Numbered from the stretch's first letter, positions 1 to 10,878 are shown. The stretch: DNA of 64,000 bases from Microvirga terricola (GCF_011777495.1 NZ_JAATJS010000002.1:496001-560000), one strand, 5' to 3'. Translations and numbers: made by a program. The notes: generated by a model not told the origin, from the letters alone.

Positions 1-142
1 GGAAATGATAGGGCGAGAAGCACGCGATTTCCGCCAGCTTGTCGAGGGAAAGATCCTCGTCGAGATGGTCGGCGATGTAGGCCATGACCCGCTCGACGCG
101 GTGGCCGTAATCAAAGCGTGTTTGGGGTTTTGTCTGCAGCAT
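1..142 (-). CDS. AraC-family transcriptional regulator, N-terminal fragment
   Basis: The minus strand reads from an ATG at 142 and runs off the window edge, giving 47 codons. The peptide contains RVMAYIADHLDEDLSLDKLA followed by CFSPYHF, the usual start of an AraC-type DNA-binding domain (first helix-turn-helix). Because the HTH lies at the very N-terminus, the protein is likely of the layout with an N-terminal AraC domain and a C-terminal ligand domain such as GyrI-like. That second half is outside the window and is inferred only. No target can be named. Confidence 0.8.
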   Translation of the reverse strand, partial: MLQTKPQTRFDYGHRVERVMAYIADHLDEDLSLDKLAEIACFSPYHF

Positions 143-207
143 GGATCACTCCGAAGCCCGACGTTACGGGCTTCGATTTGATCACGGTTGCGGACTTTGC
201 GCGAGTT

Positions 208-582
208 TTAAGACCCGATCAGCAGGGCGGCGACCGCCCGGTCGATGGAGAGATAGAACAGGGCGAAGGCCACGGCGCCCGCGATGCCAAACTCGATCGT
301 CTGGTTCTTCAGCATCTTGATGTGACGCAGGATCTCGCGGCCCGAGAAGGACATGATCCACGCCACGCTCAGCACGAGCGGAAAGGCGAACAGGAACGAC
401 CAGGTGCTTTCCGGCTGGCCGACGTAAGAGGGGTCGATCAGCGGGCGAATGTTACGCACCCAGGGAGCGTAGCTCGCGGCATAGAGGGCGGTGAGCCAGG
501 AGAGGGTGACCGCGACGCCGAGATGGAACGTGAACAGTTGGTGCAAACGGCCGAACTGGCCTGCGCTCTTGTCGGCTGTCAT
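208..582 (-). CDS. small integral membrane protein of unknown function
   Basis: 124 residues starting MTADKSAGQF. Three hydrophobic segments are visible: about residues 18-40 (HLGVAVTLSWLTALYAAS), 62-80 (FLFAFPLVLSVAWIMSF) and 98-120 (FGIAGAVAFALFYLS). I do not recognise the family. The ATG at 582 is preferred over an upstream in-frame start at 693 because the extra 37 residues are polar, look non-coding and would cover a CtrA-like box at 627-642. The gene lies downstream of carA on the same strand but 157 bases away, so it probably has its own promoter. Coding is well supported by the hydrophobic pattern; the function is not known. Confidence 0.7.
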   Translation of the reverse strand: MTADKSAGQFGRLHQLFTFHLGVAVTLSWLTALYAASYAPWVRNIRPLIDPSYVGQPESTWSFLFAFPLVLSVAWIMSFSGREILRHIKMLKNQTIEFGIAGAVAFALFYLSIDRAVAALLIGS

Positions 583-626
583 CGGAGAACCCCCAAATCG
601 CGTTTTGGAATCGTCAACTGTGCTGG

Positions 627-642
627 TTAACGATCGGTTAAC
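627..642. promoter_or_regulatory. CtrA-type box (TTAA-N7-TTAAC)
   Basis: TTAA at 627-630 and TTAAC at 638-642 are separated by seven bases. This equals the CtrA consensus TTAA-N7-TTAAC of alphaproteobacteria. The site is close to symmetric because GGTTAACG occurs twice (625-632 and 636-643), so it also matches on the minus strand. It lies 45-60 bases upstream of the small membrane protein starting at 582. Binding is an inference from the motif and position. Confidence 0.55.
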
Positions 643-739
643 GTGATTTGGGGACGGGATGCAATGATCCGCATTGTCGCGGCATGGAACCATTTGCGAT
701 GTCGCGTAAACGGTTCCTGCCGCGAGGGTGCGAAATGCC

Positions 740-1948
740 TTAGTGGGCAGCCTTGGCCTTGTTCTCTTCGATCAGCTTCACGAACCGGTCGAAGAGATAG
801 TGGCTATCCTGCGGGCCGGGCGAGGCTTCCGGGTGGTACTGCACCGAGAAGGCCGGGCGGTCGGTGAGCGCGATGCCACAATTCGAACCGTCGAAGAGCG
901 AGACGTGGGTCTCGACCGCGTTCGCGGGCAGGCTGTCCGGGTCCACAGCAAAGCCGTGGTTCATGGAGGTGATTTCCACCTTGCCGGTGGTCTTGTCCTT
1001 CACCGGATGGTTCGCGCCATGGTGGCCCTGGTGCATCTTCTTCGTCTTGCCGCCGACGGCGAGGCTCATCATCTGGTGGCCGAGGCAGATGCCGAAGGTC
1101 GGGATCTTTTCGTCCAGCACTTTCTTGATGACGGGCACCGCGTATTCGCCGGTCGCCGCCGGGTCGCCGGGGCCGTTGGAGAGGAAAACGCCATCGGGCT
1201 TGAGCGCCAGCACCTCGTCCGCCGTGGCGGTGGCTGGCAGCACCGTGACCTTGCAGCCGGCGCGGGCGAGCAGGCGCAGGATGTTGCGTTTAACGCCGTA
1301 ATCGAGGGCGACTACATGGTGTTTCGCTTCAGCCCGCTTGCCGTAGCCTTCGCCGAGCGTCCAGGTGGTCTCGTCCCAATCGAAGCGCTGGGCGCTCGTG
1401 ACCATGGGCACGAGGTCGAGGCCGTCCATGGAGGGCAGGGCGGCAGCCTTGGCCTTGAGCGCGGGAATGTCGAATTGGCCGTTCGGATCATGGGCGATGA
1501 CCGCGTTCGGCATGCCCTTCTCGCGGATGAGGGCGGTCAGCGCGCGGGTGTCGATGCCGGTCAGGCCGACGATGTTGCGGGCTTTCAACCACGCATCGAG
1601 ATGGCGCGAGGCGCGCCAGTTCGAAGGATCGGTGACGCTCGCCGCCATCACTGCGCCGCGCACGCCGGAGGCCGAGGCGGCGTTGACGCTCTCGATGTCT
1701 TCCTCGTTCGTGCCGACATTGCCGATATGCGGGAAGGTGAAGGTGATGATCTGACCCGCGTAGGACGGGTCGGTCAGGATTTCCTGGTAGCCGGTCATGG
1801 CCGTGTTGAAGCAGACCTCGCCGGTCGCTTCGCCCACCGCGCCGATGCCGAAACCTTCCAGCACCGTGCCGTCCTGAAGCACGAGAACGGCCGTCGCGTG
1901 CGGCTCCGTCCAGCCACTCGCTGTGTCTTTGTCTTGCAGCATCGTCAT
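740..1948 (-). CDS. carA: carbamoyl-phosphate synthase small subunit (glutaminase)
   Basis: 402 residues. It hydrolyses glutamine and passes ammonia to CarB for carbamoyl phosphate, feeding arginine and pyrimidine synthesis in the cytosol. The N-terminal CPSase small-chain domain covers about residues 15-155. The class I amidotransferase domain follows at about 210-395, with the nucleophile C288 in FGICLGHQ and H372/E374 in YHPEASPG. The start MTMLQDKD at 1948 is chosen because AAAGAG sits just upstream; an in-frame extension to 2053 would add an Arg-rich stretch unlike the family. The gene is divergent from the YqeY-like gene, with about 140 bases of shared promoter space. Length and motifs are normal. 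Confidence 0.97.
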   Translation of the reverse strand: MTMLQDKDTASGWTEPHATAVLVLQDGTVLEGFGIGAVGEATGEVCFNTAMTGYQEILTDPSYAGQIITFTFPHIGNVGTNEEDIESVNAASASGVRGAVMAASVTDPSNWRASRHLDAWLKARNIVGLTGIDTRALTALIREKGMPNAVIAHDPNGQFDIPALKAKAAALPSMDGLDLVPMVTSAQRFDWDETTWTLGEGYGKRAEAKHHVVALDYGVKRNILRLLARAGCKVTVLPATATADEVLALKPDGVFLSNGPGDPAATGEYAVPVIKKVLDEKIPTFGICLGHQMMSLAVGGKTKKMHQGHHGANHPVKDKTTGKVEITSMNHGFAVDPDSLPANAVETHVSLFDGSNCGIALTDRPAFSVQYHPEASPGPQDSHYLFDRFVKLIEENKAKAAH

Positions 1949-2086
1949 GATCTCTTTAAGTCGAAAGCCCAATGGGCCGCGCCTGAGCGGGCCGCCGCGG
2001 CAGCTTCGAAACCGTATTGACGGTGACTTAAGGGGCCGCTCGCGCCGCGTCAACGCTTGAGTGCCTTAAAATTAAAGGAAATCCGC

Positions 2087-2545
2087 ATGCTGCGCGAACG
2101 TTTCACCGCCGACATGAAAGACGCCATGAAGGCTGGCGACAAGGGCAAGCTTGGCGCGATCCGCCTGATTCAGGCCGCCCTGAAGGACAAGGACATCGAG
2201 GCCCGCGGCAACGGCAAGGAGCCCCTCTCGGACGAGGAGATCCTGGCCCTCCTGCAGAAGATGGTGAAGCAGCGCCAGGAATCGATCGCCATGTACGAGC
2301 AGGGCGGCCGCGAGGAGTTGGCGCAGGCTGAAAAGAGCGAGATCGAAGTCATCTCCGCCTACCTGCCGAAGCAGATGGACGACGCCGAGATGAAGGCCGC
2401 CATCGAAGCCGCCATCGCCGAGACGGGCGCGGCTTCCATGAAGGACATGGGCAAGGTCGTCGGCACCTTACGCGCCAAATACGTGGGCCGCATGGATTTC
2501 GCCAAGGCGAGCGGGATCGTGAAGGATCTGCTGCCGAAGGGGTGA
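2087..2545 (+). CDS. GatB/YqeY domain-containing protein
   Basis: 152 residues beginning MLRERFTADMKDAMKAGDK and ending in GIVKDLLPKG. The length and the helical, charged sequence fit stand-alone YqeY proteins, which resemble the C-terminal tRNA-binding domain of GatB. A role in tRNA-dependent amidation or tRNA handling is assumed from the family and not demonstrated. AAAGGA eight bases before ATG 2087 decides the start; an upstream TTG at 2057 lacks a comparable site. The order carA / yqeY / dnaG / rpoD is widespread in Hyphomicrobiales and supports the assignment. Confidence 0.92.
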   Translation: MLRERFTADMKDAMKAGDKGKLGAIRLIQAALKDKDIEARGNGKEPLSDEEILALLQKMVKQRQESIAMYEQGGREELAQAEKSEIEVISAYLPKQMDDAEMKAAIEAAIAETGAASMKDMGKVVGTLRAKYVGRMDFAKASGIVKDLLPKG

Positions 2546-2595
2546 TTAGTTCGATGCGGCGTTATCGGGTGCGCTGAATTAACGCCGGATGTTTG

Positions 2596-2682
2596 TCACC
2601 CCGGGCTTGTTCCGGGGATCCCGGCTCTTTGGGATAGCGCGGGTCCCGGATCGAGATGGCCGGGACAAGCGCGGCCATGACA
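2596..2682. repeat. REP-like intergenic palindrome cluster
   Basis: Between the YqeY-like gene and dnaG lie two nested hairpins. CCCCGG (2599-2604) pairs with CCGGGG (2612-2617). GTCCCGG (2643-2649) pairs with CCGGGAC (2660-2666), and ATGGCC (2656-2661) can alternatively pair with GGCCAT (2673-2678). The arms GTCATGGCCG/CCGGGACAAG resemble the palindrome at 10879-10907, which suggests a dispersed repeat family. No gene is seen in the 246 bases between the coding regions. Confidence 0.6.
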
Positions 2683-2791
2683 GTCGTGGGCGCAGGGTGA
2701 AGCAACCGGCTTGACCCGGCACCCCTCACGAACCATGACCTAGGCTCATCCCTCAGCCGCGCTTAGAATGGCGCGGTCCCAGGAGCCCCCG

Positions 2792-4684
2792 TTGCGTTAC
2801 CCGCCCCAAATCCTTGAAGAGATCCGCGCCCGGCTGCCGGTTTCGGCTGTCGTGGGCAAGCGCGTGCGTCTTAAAAAGGCGGGGCGCGAGTGGAAGGGGC
2901 TTTCTCCGTTCAATGCGGAGAAGACGCCGTCCTTTTATGTGAACGACCAGAAGCAGTTCTATCACTGCTTCTCCTCCGGCAAGCACGGCGACATTTTCAC
3001 CTTCGTCATGGAGACGGAGGGGCTCTCGTTCCCCGAGGCTGTGGAGCGGCTGGCGGCGGAGGCGGGGGTCGCTTTACCAACGCTCTCGCACGAGGACCGG
3101 GAGCAGGAGGTCAAGCGCAAGACGCTTTATGACGTCATGGATATGGCGGCGGCGTTTTTTCGCGCATCTCTCGAGGGGCGGGCCGGGGCGAAGGCGCGGG
3201 ATTACCTTGCCGGCCGCAGTTTGAGCCCCGAGACGCAAGGACGCTTCGGCATCGGCTATGCGCCGCCGGACCGCTATGCGCTGCGCGACCATCTGGCGGG
3301 GAAGGGCGTCTCGCTGGAGATGATGGACGAGGCGGGGCTTCTCACCTCCAGCGAGGGCGAGAATGTTTTGCGCGACCGCTTCCGTGACCGGGTGATGTTC
3401 CCGATCTGCGACGTGCGGGGCCGTGTCGTGGCCTTCGGCGGGCGGGCGATGAGCGCCGACGTGCCCGCAAAATATCTCAACTCGCCGGATACACCGCTCT
3501 TCAACAAGGGGCGGCTCCTCTACAACTACCACCTCGCCCGAAAGCCCGCCCATGACCGGGGCACGGTGATTGCGGTTGAGGGCTATGTGGACGTGATTTC
3601 GCTCAGCGTGGTGGGCATTCACAACGCCGTCGCGCCGCTCGGCACCGCGCTCACCGAGGACCAGCTCACGCTCCTCTGGCGCATGGCGGATGAGCCGATC
3701 CTTTGCTTCGACGGCGACAAGGCGGGGCGGCGGGCGGCTTTTCGGGCGCTCGATGTCGCACTGCCGCATCTGACCCCCGGCAAGTCCCTGCGTTTCGCCA
3801 TGCTTCCCGAAGGGCAGGACCCGGACGATCTCGCCCGTTCAGGGGGAGCGTCGGCGGTGGAGCGGGTGCTTTCTTCCGCCAAGCCCCTGGTCGACGTGCT
3901 CTGGGCGCGGGAGCTGGAGGCCGGGCCGCTCGATACGCCGGAAAAGCGCGCGGCGCTGGAGCATCGCCTCCGCGAATCACTTGCACTGATTCGCGACGAA
4001 ACCCTGAAACGGTATTACCGGGAGGAGGTTCAGGCCCGCATCGCGGCGCAAAATCCGGACCCGCGCGGGACCCGGTTCAACCGGCGCGAGGGCGGTGGAA
4101 AACGGGATCGGTGGGGGCCTTCCCCGACCACGCCGAGCGCCCGTTTGAGCGTCTCGCCGCTCCTGGCGCAAAGCCGGCTCTTTACCGGCGGAGCGGCGGA
4201 AAGCCCGCGCGAGGCGATGATCCTCTGCGCGTTTCTCGCCCATCCGGAATTGTTGCAGCGGCACGCGGAAACCCTTGTGGAGCTTGAACTTGAGGGCCGA
4301 GGCGCGCAGGCGCTCCGCAGCCTTCTCCTGGACAGCGCGGCAAGCGGGGAGCCGGCCGACCTGCCGGTCATGCAAGCCCGACAGGAGCGGGCTGGGCTGA
4401 CCCTCGCGGCGGAAAAACTGAACGCGTTGGTGCGCGCCGGAGACCGGTGGATGCTGGATCCCCATGCCGATCCGTTGCGGCTTGAGGACGCATTGAGGCA
4501 AGCGATCACCTTGCATCGGCGCGCACGCACGTTACATAGCGAACTTCGGGCTGCTGAGCGCGCGCTCGCCGAAGAGGACAATGAGGCCAATCTCGCTTGG
4601 ATACGAGAGGTCCAAAACCAGCTGTCTTCCGTCGAGGGTGCCGAGGCCGACCTGGACAACGGCGTTGTCCATCGCGAACATTGA
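2792..4684 (+). CDS. dnaG: DNA primase DnaG
   Basis: 630 residues. It synthesises RNA primers at the replication fork. The N-terminal CHC2-type fold (residues 1-100) is followed by the RNA-polymerase/TOPRIM core with EGYVD (E263) and FDGDKAG (D307, D309), and a C-terminal DnaB-interacting helical region. The TTG at 2792 is chosen because AGGAG (2781-2785) lies six bases upstream and MRYPPQILEEIRARLP then aligns with the usual family N-terminus; an ATG at 2768 has no ribosome-binding site. Odd point: three of the four zinc ligands are replaced (S38, N41 and S62), with only C59 kept. The gene precedes rpoD as in the macromolecular-synthesis arrangement. Confidence 0.96.
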   Translation: MRYPPQILEEIRARLPVSAVVGKRVRLKKAGREWKGLSPFNAEKTPSFYVNDQKQFYHCFSSGKHGDIFTFVMETEGLSFPEAVERLAAEAGVALPTLSHEDREQEVKRKTLYDVMDMAAAFFRASLEGRAGAKARDYLAGRSLSPETQGRFGIGYAPPDRYALRDHLAGKGVSLEMMDEAGLLTSSEGENVLRDRFRDRVMFPICDVRGRVVAFGGRAMSADVPAKYLNSPDTPLFNKGRLLYNYHLARKPAHDRGTVIAVEGYVDVISLSVVGIHNAVAPLGTALTEDQLTLLWRMADEPILCFDGDKAGRRAAFRALDVALPHLTPGKSLRFAMLPEGQDPDDLARSGGASAVERVLSSAKPLVDVLWARELEAGPLDTPEKRAALEHRLRESLALIRDETLKRYYREEVQARIAAQNPDPRGTRFNRREGGGKRDRWGPSPTTPSARLSVSPLLAQSRLFTGGAAESPREAMILCAFLAHPELLQRHAETLVELELEGRGAQALRSLLLDSAASGEPADLPVMQARQERAGLTLAAEKLNALVRAGDRWMLDPHADPLRLEDALRQAITLHRRARTLHSELRAAERALAEEDNEANLAWIREVQNQLSSVEGAEADLDNGVVHREH

Positions 4685-4875
4685 TGTCTAAGGGTCGGCG
4701 CACGGCAGAGGCGGTGCTGCCTGTTGAGCGGGGGATAGTTAACGGTTAGTCAAGCGACTTACTGTTTTATCGTCGGTATCGGATTTTCGGGTGGTGAGGC
4801 TGGAGAGCTTTGCCGCCCATTCGCGCATCATCGGGCTTGTTGGCGGGCCGGTGGGGCGGTGGAGTAGTGCAAAGC

Positions 4876-6876
<2,001 letters not shown>

Positions 6877-6882
6877 GATTAG

Positions 6883-6909
6883 AAAGGCGGGTCCCAGGCC
6901 CGCCTTTTT
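6883..6909 (+). terminator. rho-independent terminator of rpoD
   Basis: AAAGGCGGG (6883-6891) pairs perfectly with CCCGCCTTT (6899-6907) over a 7-base loop. The T-run continues to 6909, and after one C comes TTTT. It begins 7 bases after the rpoD stop. The A-rich left arm lets it act also on the convergent MgtC-like gene that ends at 6918. Confidence 0.92.
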
Positions 6910-6917
6910 CTTTTCGC

Positions 6918-8192
6918 TCACATCACCAAGAACACGAAAGCAGCGGCTCCTGCCGTGATGGCGGCGGCGCTGATGGCGCTGACGATCCAGCCGGCCTTGC
7001 GTGTGCCGACGGCAAACGTCATGCCCGCCTTCACGATGGTGTTCACTCCCGCCGCGACACCCATGCCGCTTGCCGCCGCCTGCAGACCGATGCTGCCATG
7101 CGACAGGCGGGAATAGGACAGGGTGATCGCGTCCACATCCGCGATGCCGGAGATGGCGGCGAGCGCGTTGAGGCCAGCTTCGCCCAGATAGGCCGTGACG
7201 ATCTTGGCGAGAAAACTGATGACGGCGACGAGCGCAGCGAGTTGGAACGCCATACTGAGATCGAGTGGGTTCTTGAGTTTGATTTTGGGTCGCGCCGTTT
7301 CCGACCCGCCGTGCACGAGAAGGAGAAAGCCTGCCCCGAGTGCGAGAACGAGCCCCGCCGCGCCGAGTGTCCAGCCGAGCGGCACGAGAAGCGCGGGATT
7401 GATGGCCGTTGCGATGATGAGCATGCGCACCACCATCACCGCGCCCGCCAGCAGGATGCCGCCGGACACGAGGGATGATGCGGGCGGATGCTCTCTCGCC
7501 ATGCGGCTAAGGGTCAGCGTGGTCGCTGTGGAGGAGGCGAGCCCACCCGCGAGCGCCGCCGCTGCAACCCCCGCCTGACTGCCCATGATGCGGATGGCGA
7601 AATAGCCGACGAAGGAAATGCCGGCGAGAATGATGACCAGAAGCCAGATCGCGGCTGGGTTGATCGCGCCCCAAGGATCGACGGTTTGGTTGGGCAGGAG
7701 CGGCAGTGCAAGGAAGGTCATCGCGAGAAGGATTAGCGCCGACCTGATCTCCGGCCATGTCAGCCGCCGCAGCCATGCGTGAAGCGGGCGCTTTAGCGCC
7801 AGGATGAGCGTAACGGCCACGCTTGCCGCGACTGCGACCTGAAGATCGCCGAGGACCGCATAGGCCCCGAGCGAAAAAGTGAGGAGAGCGGCGACGACGC
7901 CCGTAACGCTGAAGTTCTGTTCGGATTGAGCCTCCAGCCAGGCGAAGGCGCTGAAGCCTACGGCGAAGCCGAGAAAGGACAGGCCGAGGAAAAACGGGCT
8001 CGTCTCCTGAGCCAGAACGGCCGAGAGCGCCCCGAGGATCGCGGAGAGCGTGTAGGTGCGCAGACCCGCGGTGCGCTCGCCTTCGGCTTCCTCCCGCTGC
8101 TGCCAGCCGCGCTCTAGGCCGATCATCAGGCCGATGGCGAGCGCCACGGCAAAGCGCAGGAAAAGAGGATTTTGCAGGAAGGGACTCGACAC
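6918..8192 (-). CDS. MgtC/SapB family membrane protein with DUF4010
   Basis: About 424 residues and strongly hydrophobic, with at least ten predicted membrane segments. The N-terminal part carries the MgtC/SapB signature ALAIGLMIGLERGW; the C-terminal half (from about residue 170, WPEIRSALILLAMTFLALPLLP) matches the DUF4010 layout. The physiological role of these fused proteins is not established; MgtC itself affects magnesium and membrane-potential homeostasis in pathogens. GTG at 8192 is chosen because GAGAG lies six bases upstream; a TTG at 8207 is the alternative. The gene is convergent with rpoD and shares its terminator. Confidence 0.85.
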   Translation of the reverse strand: MSSPFLQNPLFLRFAVALAIGLMIGLERGWQQREEAEGERTAGLRTYTLSAILGALSAVLAQETSPFFLGLSFLGFAVGFSAFAWLEAQSEQNFSVTGVVAALLTFSLGAYAVLGDLQVAVAASVAVTLILALKRPLHAWLRRLTWPEIRSALILLAMTFLALPLLPNQTVDPWGAINPAAIWLLVIILAGISFVGYFAIRIMGSQAGVAAAALAGGLASSTATTLTLSRMAREHPPASSLVSGGILLAGAVMVVRMLIIATAINPALLVPLGWTLGAAGLVLALGAGFLLLVHGGSETARPKIKLKNPLDLSMAFQLAALVAVISFLAKIVTAYLGEAGLNALAAISGIADVDAITLSYSRLSHGSIGLQAAASGMGVAAGVNTIVKAGMTFAVGTRKAGWIVSAISAAAITAGAAAFVFLVM

Positions 8193-8275
8193 CGGGTACT
8201 CTCGCAACGAGCTGGAACTGCCGCAGTATGCCGGTTCCGTGGTCGCCTGGGTAGAGCGCCCGCCGCGAACCGGGT

Positions 8276-9115
8276 TCAGCGCGCGAGTTCGATCAGGACG
8301 GGTTGATGATCGGAGGCCTGGGAGTCCTGGTCATAGACAACGCGCGAGACGCGGTGCGCCAAATCCTCGCTGACGAAGATGAAATCGCAGCAATGCGGCT
8401 GGCCGCTGGTCCGGTCATAAATGCAGAAGGAGGGCGGGTGATCCTGCGCGCCGTTCAAAAGCCGCCAGGAATCCATCAGCGCGGGCGCGCCGTTGTCGAA
8501 GTCCTCCGAGATCCTGAGCTTCGTCGGATCGTGCGGCCTCATGTTGAAGTCGCCGGTCAGCACGGCGGAGCGCGATGTCGGGAATTGCGCGTAAGTTCCC
8601 GGGCCGTCCTCTCGCGGCAGAGCCACGCGATCACACGCCATGCGGTGCGCTTCGCGGATTCCATCAACCTGCGCGCGACGGATCTTGTCGGACGAATACT
8701 CCAGATGCGTCGTCATCACCCGCACCGGGCCGAAGGGCGCTTCGACCACCGCCTCCAGCAGTTGGCGCGGCATGTTGCGTGTGGTGTCCGCTTCCCACGG
8801 CAGGGTGTGGCGCAGCACCTGCGCGACGGGGAGACGCGACAAAATCATGTTGCCGAAGCGGCGGCGTCCGCCCTTGCCGTCCGGTACATCGAGCGCGATG
8901 CCTTCAACGGCGGTGTAGCCGGGAAGCAGTGCGGCGATGGCGGCGAACTGGTTCTCGCCACCATTCTCTTTGAGGCCTGCGAAATTGTCTGACACTTCCT
9001 GCAGACAGAGCACGTCGAAATCCGCGATGGCTTTGGCGTCGGAGACGAGACGCGCGAGATCGAGGCGGCCGTCGGCGCCGAGGCCCCATTGGATGTTCCA
9101 GGTGATGAGTTTCAT
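8276..9115 (-). CDS. endonuclease/exonuclease/phosphatase (EEP) family protein
   Basis: 279 residues with the four EEP signatures in order: WNIQWG near the N-terminus, LQEVSDN, TGDFNMRPHD and ASDHQPVLIELAR at the end. These carry the metal-binding and catalytic Asn, Glu, Asp and His. The fold cleaves phosphodiester or phosphomonoester bonds in DNA, inositol phosphates or lipids. There is no signal peptide, so it is presumably cytosolic. It is the last gene of an ABC-transporter operon, 20 bases after a permease stop. That suggests it acts on the imported, probably phosphorylated, compound. The start ATG at 9115 gives MKLITWNIQ, typical of the family. Confidence 0.9.
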   Translation of the reverse strand: MKLITWNIQWGLGADGRLDLARLVSDAKAIADFDVLCLQEVSDNFAGLKENGGENQFAAIAALLPGYTAVEGIALDVPDGKGGRRRFGNMILSRLPVAQVLRHTLPWEADTTRNMPRQLLEAVVEAPFGPVRVMTTHLEYSSDKIRRAQVDGIREAHRMACDRVALPREDGPGTYAQFPTSRSAVLTGDFNMRPHDPTKLRISEDFDNGAPALMDSWRLLNGAQDHPPSFCIYDRTSGQPHCCDFIFVSEDLAHRVSRVVYDQDSQASDHQPVLIELAR

Positions 9116-9135
9116 AATGTGTCCGATAACGCGGG

Positions 9136-10029
9136 TTACTGGCCGACCTTGCTCAAAACATCCGCTTTCAGGAAGCGCTCGATGATGAGCATGAAGAGAA
9201 CCGACGGTACCAGCAAGATCAAGGCCGTGATCGAGGCGATCTGATAGTTGCCGCCCATGCTCGCATTGTAGAGCAGCAGCGGCAGCGTCGTGACCTGTGG
9301 TACGCCGACGAAGAATGTGCCGGTGAATTCGTCGAGGGATTCGAGAAACACGAAAATGCCGCTCGCCATGATACCCGGCATCGCCAGCGGCAACGTGACG
9401 GTCATGAAGGCGCGCAAGGGCGACGCGCCCATGTTGCGCGCGGCAAGTTCGAGGTCGCGATCCACGGCGGAGAAGGCGGCAGCCGCGATCCAGACCGAAT
9501 AGACGAGGCCATGTGCTGCGTGCACCAGCACCACACCGGGAATCGTGCCGGTCAGCCCGAGGCTGTAGAAGACGCGCGCCACGTTGATGTAGATGGCGAC
9601 GGAGGGAAACGCCTGCGGCAGCAGGAACAAGATCATGATGAACGTGCGCCATGGCAGGCGCAGACGCGCGAGCGCATAACCTGCCGGAACGGAGACGGCG
9701 AGCGCGACGACGACCACGAGGCTCGCGATGCCAACGCTGGTGGCGAGCGACGACATGGCATCACCCGTGGGGCGGAAGACGACTTCCCAATAACGCAGGC
9801 CGTAGCTGACGGGTAGTTTGAACGGCGCGTACCACCGCTCCGCGACAGACCAGAGCGCGAGATTGGCGAGCGGGCCGAAGAGCAGGAAGGCGAACACGGC
9901 GAGCGCCGCAGCCTTCAGCAATGTGCTGCCGATCTTCATGCTGCCAGTCAGGAAAGCGGGAAGTGCGACAGGCCGCGCGCGCAAAGCTGCGCTGGAGGCC
10001 AAGGCTGCCGATTGCGACTGATCGTTCAT
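9136..10029 (-). CDS. ABC transporter permease
   Basis: 297 residues with six membrane segments and the binding-protein-dependent transport signature, EAA-type loop LAARNMGASPLRAFMTVTLPLAMPG, written here only by its key residues A-A-x-x-x-G and P. It is the second of two inner-membrane channel subunits. The ATG at 10029 overlaps the stop of the preceding permease as ATGA and has GGGAGG upstream, so the two are translationally coupled. Size and order match phosphonate- or polyamine-type (2-aminoethylphosphonate, spermidine) importers, but the substrate is not readable from sequence. Confidence 0.9.
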   Translation of the reverse strand: MNDQSQSAALASSAALRARPVALPAFLTGSMKIGSTLLKAAALAVFAFLLFGPLANLALWSVAERWYAPFKLPVSYGLRYWEVVFRPTGDAMSSLATSVGIASLVVVVALAVSVPAGYALARLRLPWRTFIMILFLLPQAFPSVAIYINVARVFYSLGLTGTIPGVVLVHAAHGLVYSVWIAAAAFSAVDRDLELAARNMGASPLRAFMTVTLPLAMPGIMASGIFVFLESLDEFTGTFFVGVPQVTTLPLLLYNASMGGNYQIASITALILLVPSVLFMLIIERFLKADVLSKVGQ

Positions 10030-10856
10030 GCCTGCACCTCCCGCTTGACGTTGTGGCGGAGATAGATCCACGCCGCCGCGGCGGAGAGGGCGTAGGAGAT
10101 GACGCCAAGCGCGTTGGCGGTGGCGTAATCACCGTAGGAGTTGATGCGGAAGGCCATGTCGACGGTGAGCATGGTGGGTTGCGAACCCGCCACCATCATC
10201 GGCACGGAGAGAACCGACAGCATGGTGACGAAGGAGAGAACGAGGCCGACGAGCAGCGTCTGCGCCACTTGCGGCAGCACCAGCTCAACCAGGATGCGGG
10301 GACGTGAGGCGCCGAGATTGCGGCCCGCCTCGATGGTCGCGCGATCGATGGAGGCCATCGCGCCCGCGAGCATGAGAGTGACGAACGGCACCTGCTTCCA
10401 CACGAAGGTGATGATGATGCCGCGCCAGTCGAGGAAGCTTGTCGCCTGTAGCGGTTCGAGGACGCCCGTTGCGACCAGCGTGTTGTTCATCAAACCGTTC
10501 TTGGCCAAAAAGGTGCGCATGCATTGCGCCGCCACGATAAACGGGATGAAGAGCGGCCAGCGGTAGAGCGCGCGCAATCCCGCAACCAGCCAAGGCGTTT
10601 CGCTGAGCGTCAGCACACCTGCGATGAGAACGGAGAAGAGTGCCGTGAGGAGCGTTGAGACGACCACCACGAAGATCGTGAACAGAATGTCGGTCGAGTA
10701 AAGCTCGAAGGCTTTCTCAAAATGCGTCAGCGACGGCTGTCCGCCTGCGGTGAACGCGGCGCCGAGCGAGAAGCCGAGCGGATAGAGAAACAGCACGCCG
10801 ATCATGAGAAGCGCCGGCGCGATGAGCAGAAAGCCGAGGAGGGAAGGTCGCGACAT
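10026..10856 (-). CDS. ABC transporter permease
   Basis: 276 residues, starting MSRPSLLGFLLIAPALLMIG, with six hydrophobic segments. The cytoplasmic coupling loop reads AGRNLGASRPRILVELVLP, the expected EAA motif. It pairs with the permease at 9136-10029. It is separated from the upstream binding-protein gene by 107 bases that hold a perfect 12-bp hairpin (10879-10907). That arrangement would give more binding protein than permease from one message. Confidence 0.9.
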   Translation of the reverse strand: MSRPSLLGFLLIAPALLMIGVLFLYPLGFSLGAAFTAGGQPSLTHFEKAFELYSTDILFTIFVVVVSTLLTALFSVLIAGVLTLSETPWLVAGLRALYRWPLFIPFIVAAQCMRTFLAKNGLMNNTLVATGVLEPLQATSFLDWRGIIITFVWKQVPFVTLMLAGAMASIDRATIEAGRNLGASRPRILVELVLPQVAQTLLVGLVLSFVTMLSVLSVPMMVAGSQPTMLTVDMAFRINSYGDYATANALGVISYALSAAAAWIYLRHNVKREVQA

Positions 10857-10878
10857 CTGGATTGCTTTTTATGTTGTG

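Noticed and set aside
728..2020. Long plus-strand open frame opposite carA
   Set aside because: It is the antisense of carA, Arg/Gly/His-rich with no family pattern; carA has intact catalytic motifs.
9116..9652. N-terminal extension of the EEP gene to 9652
   Set aside because: The extension is the shadow of the permease in another frame; MKLITWNIQ at 9115 is the family start.
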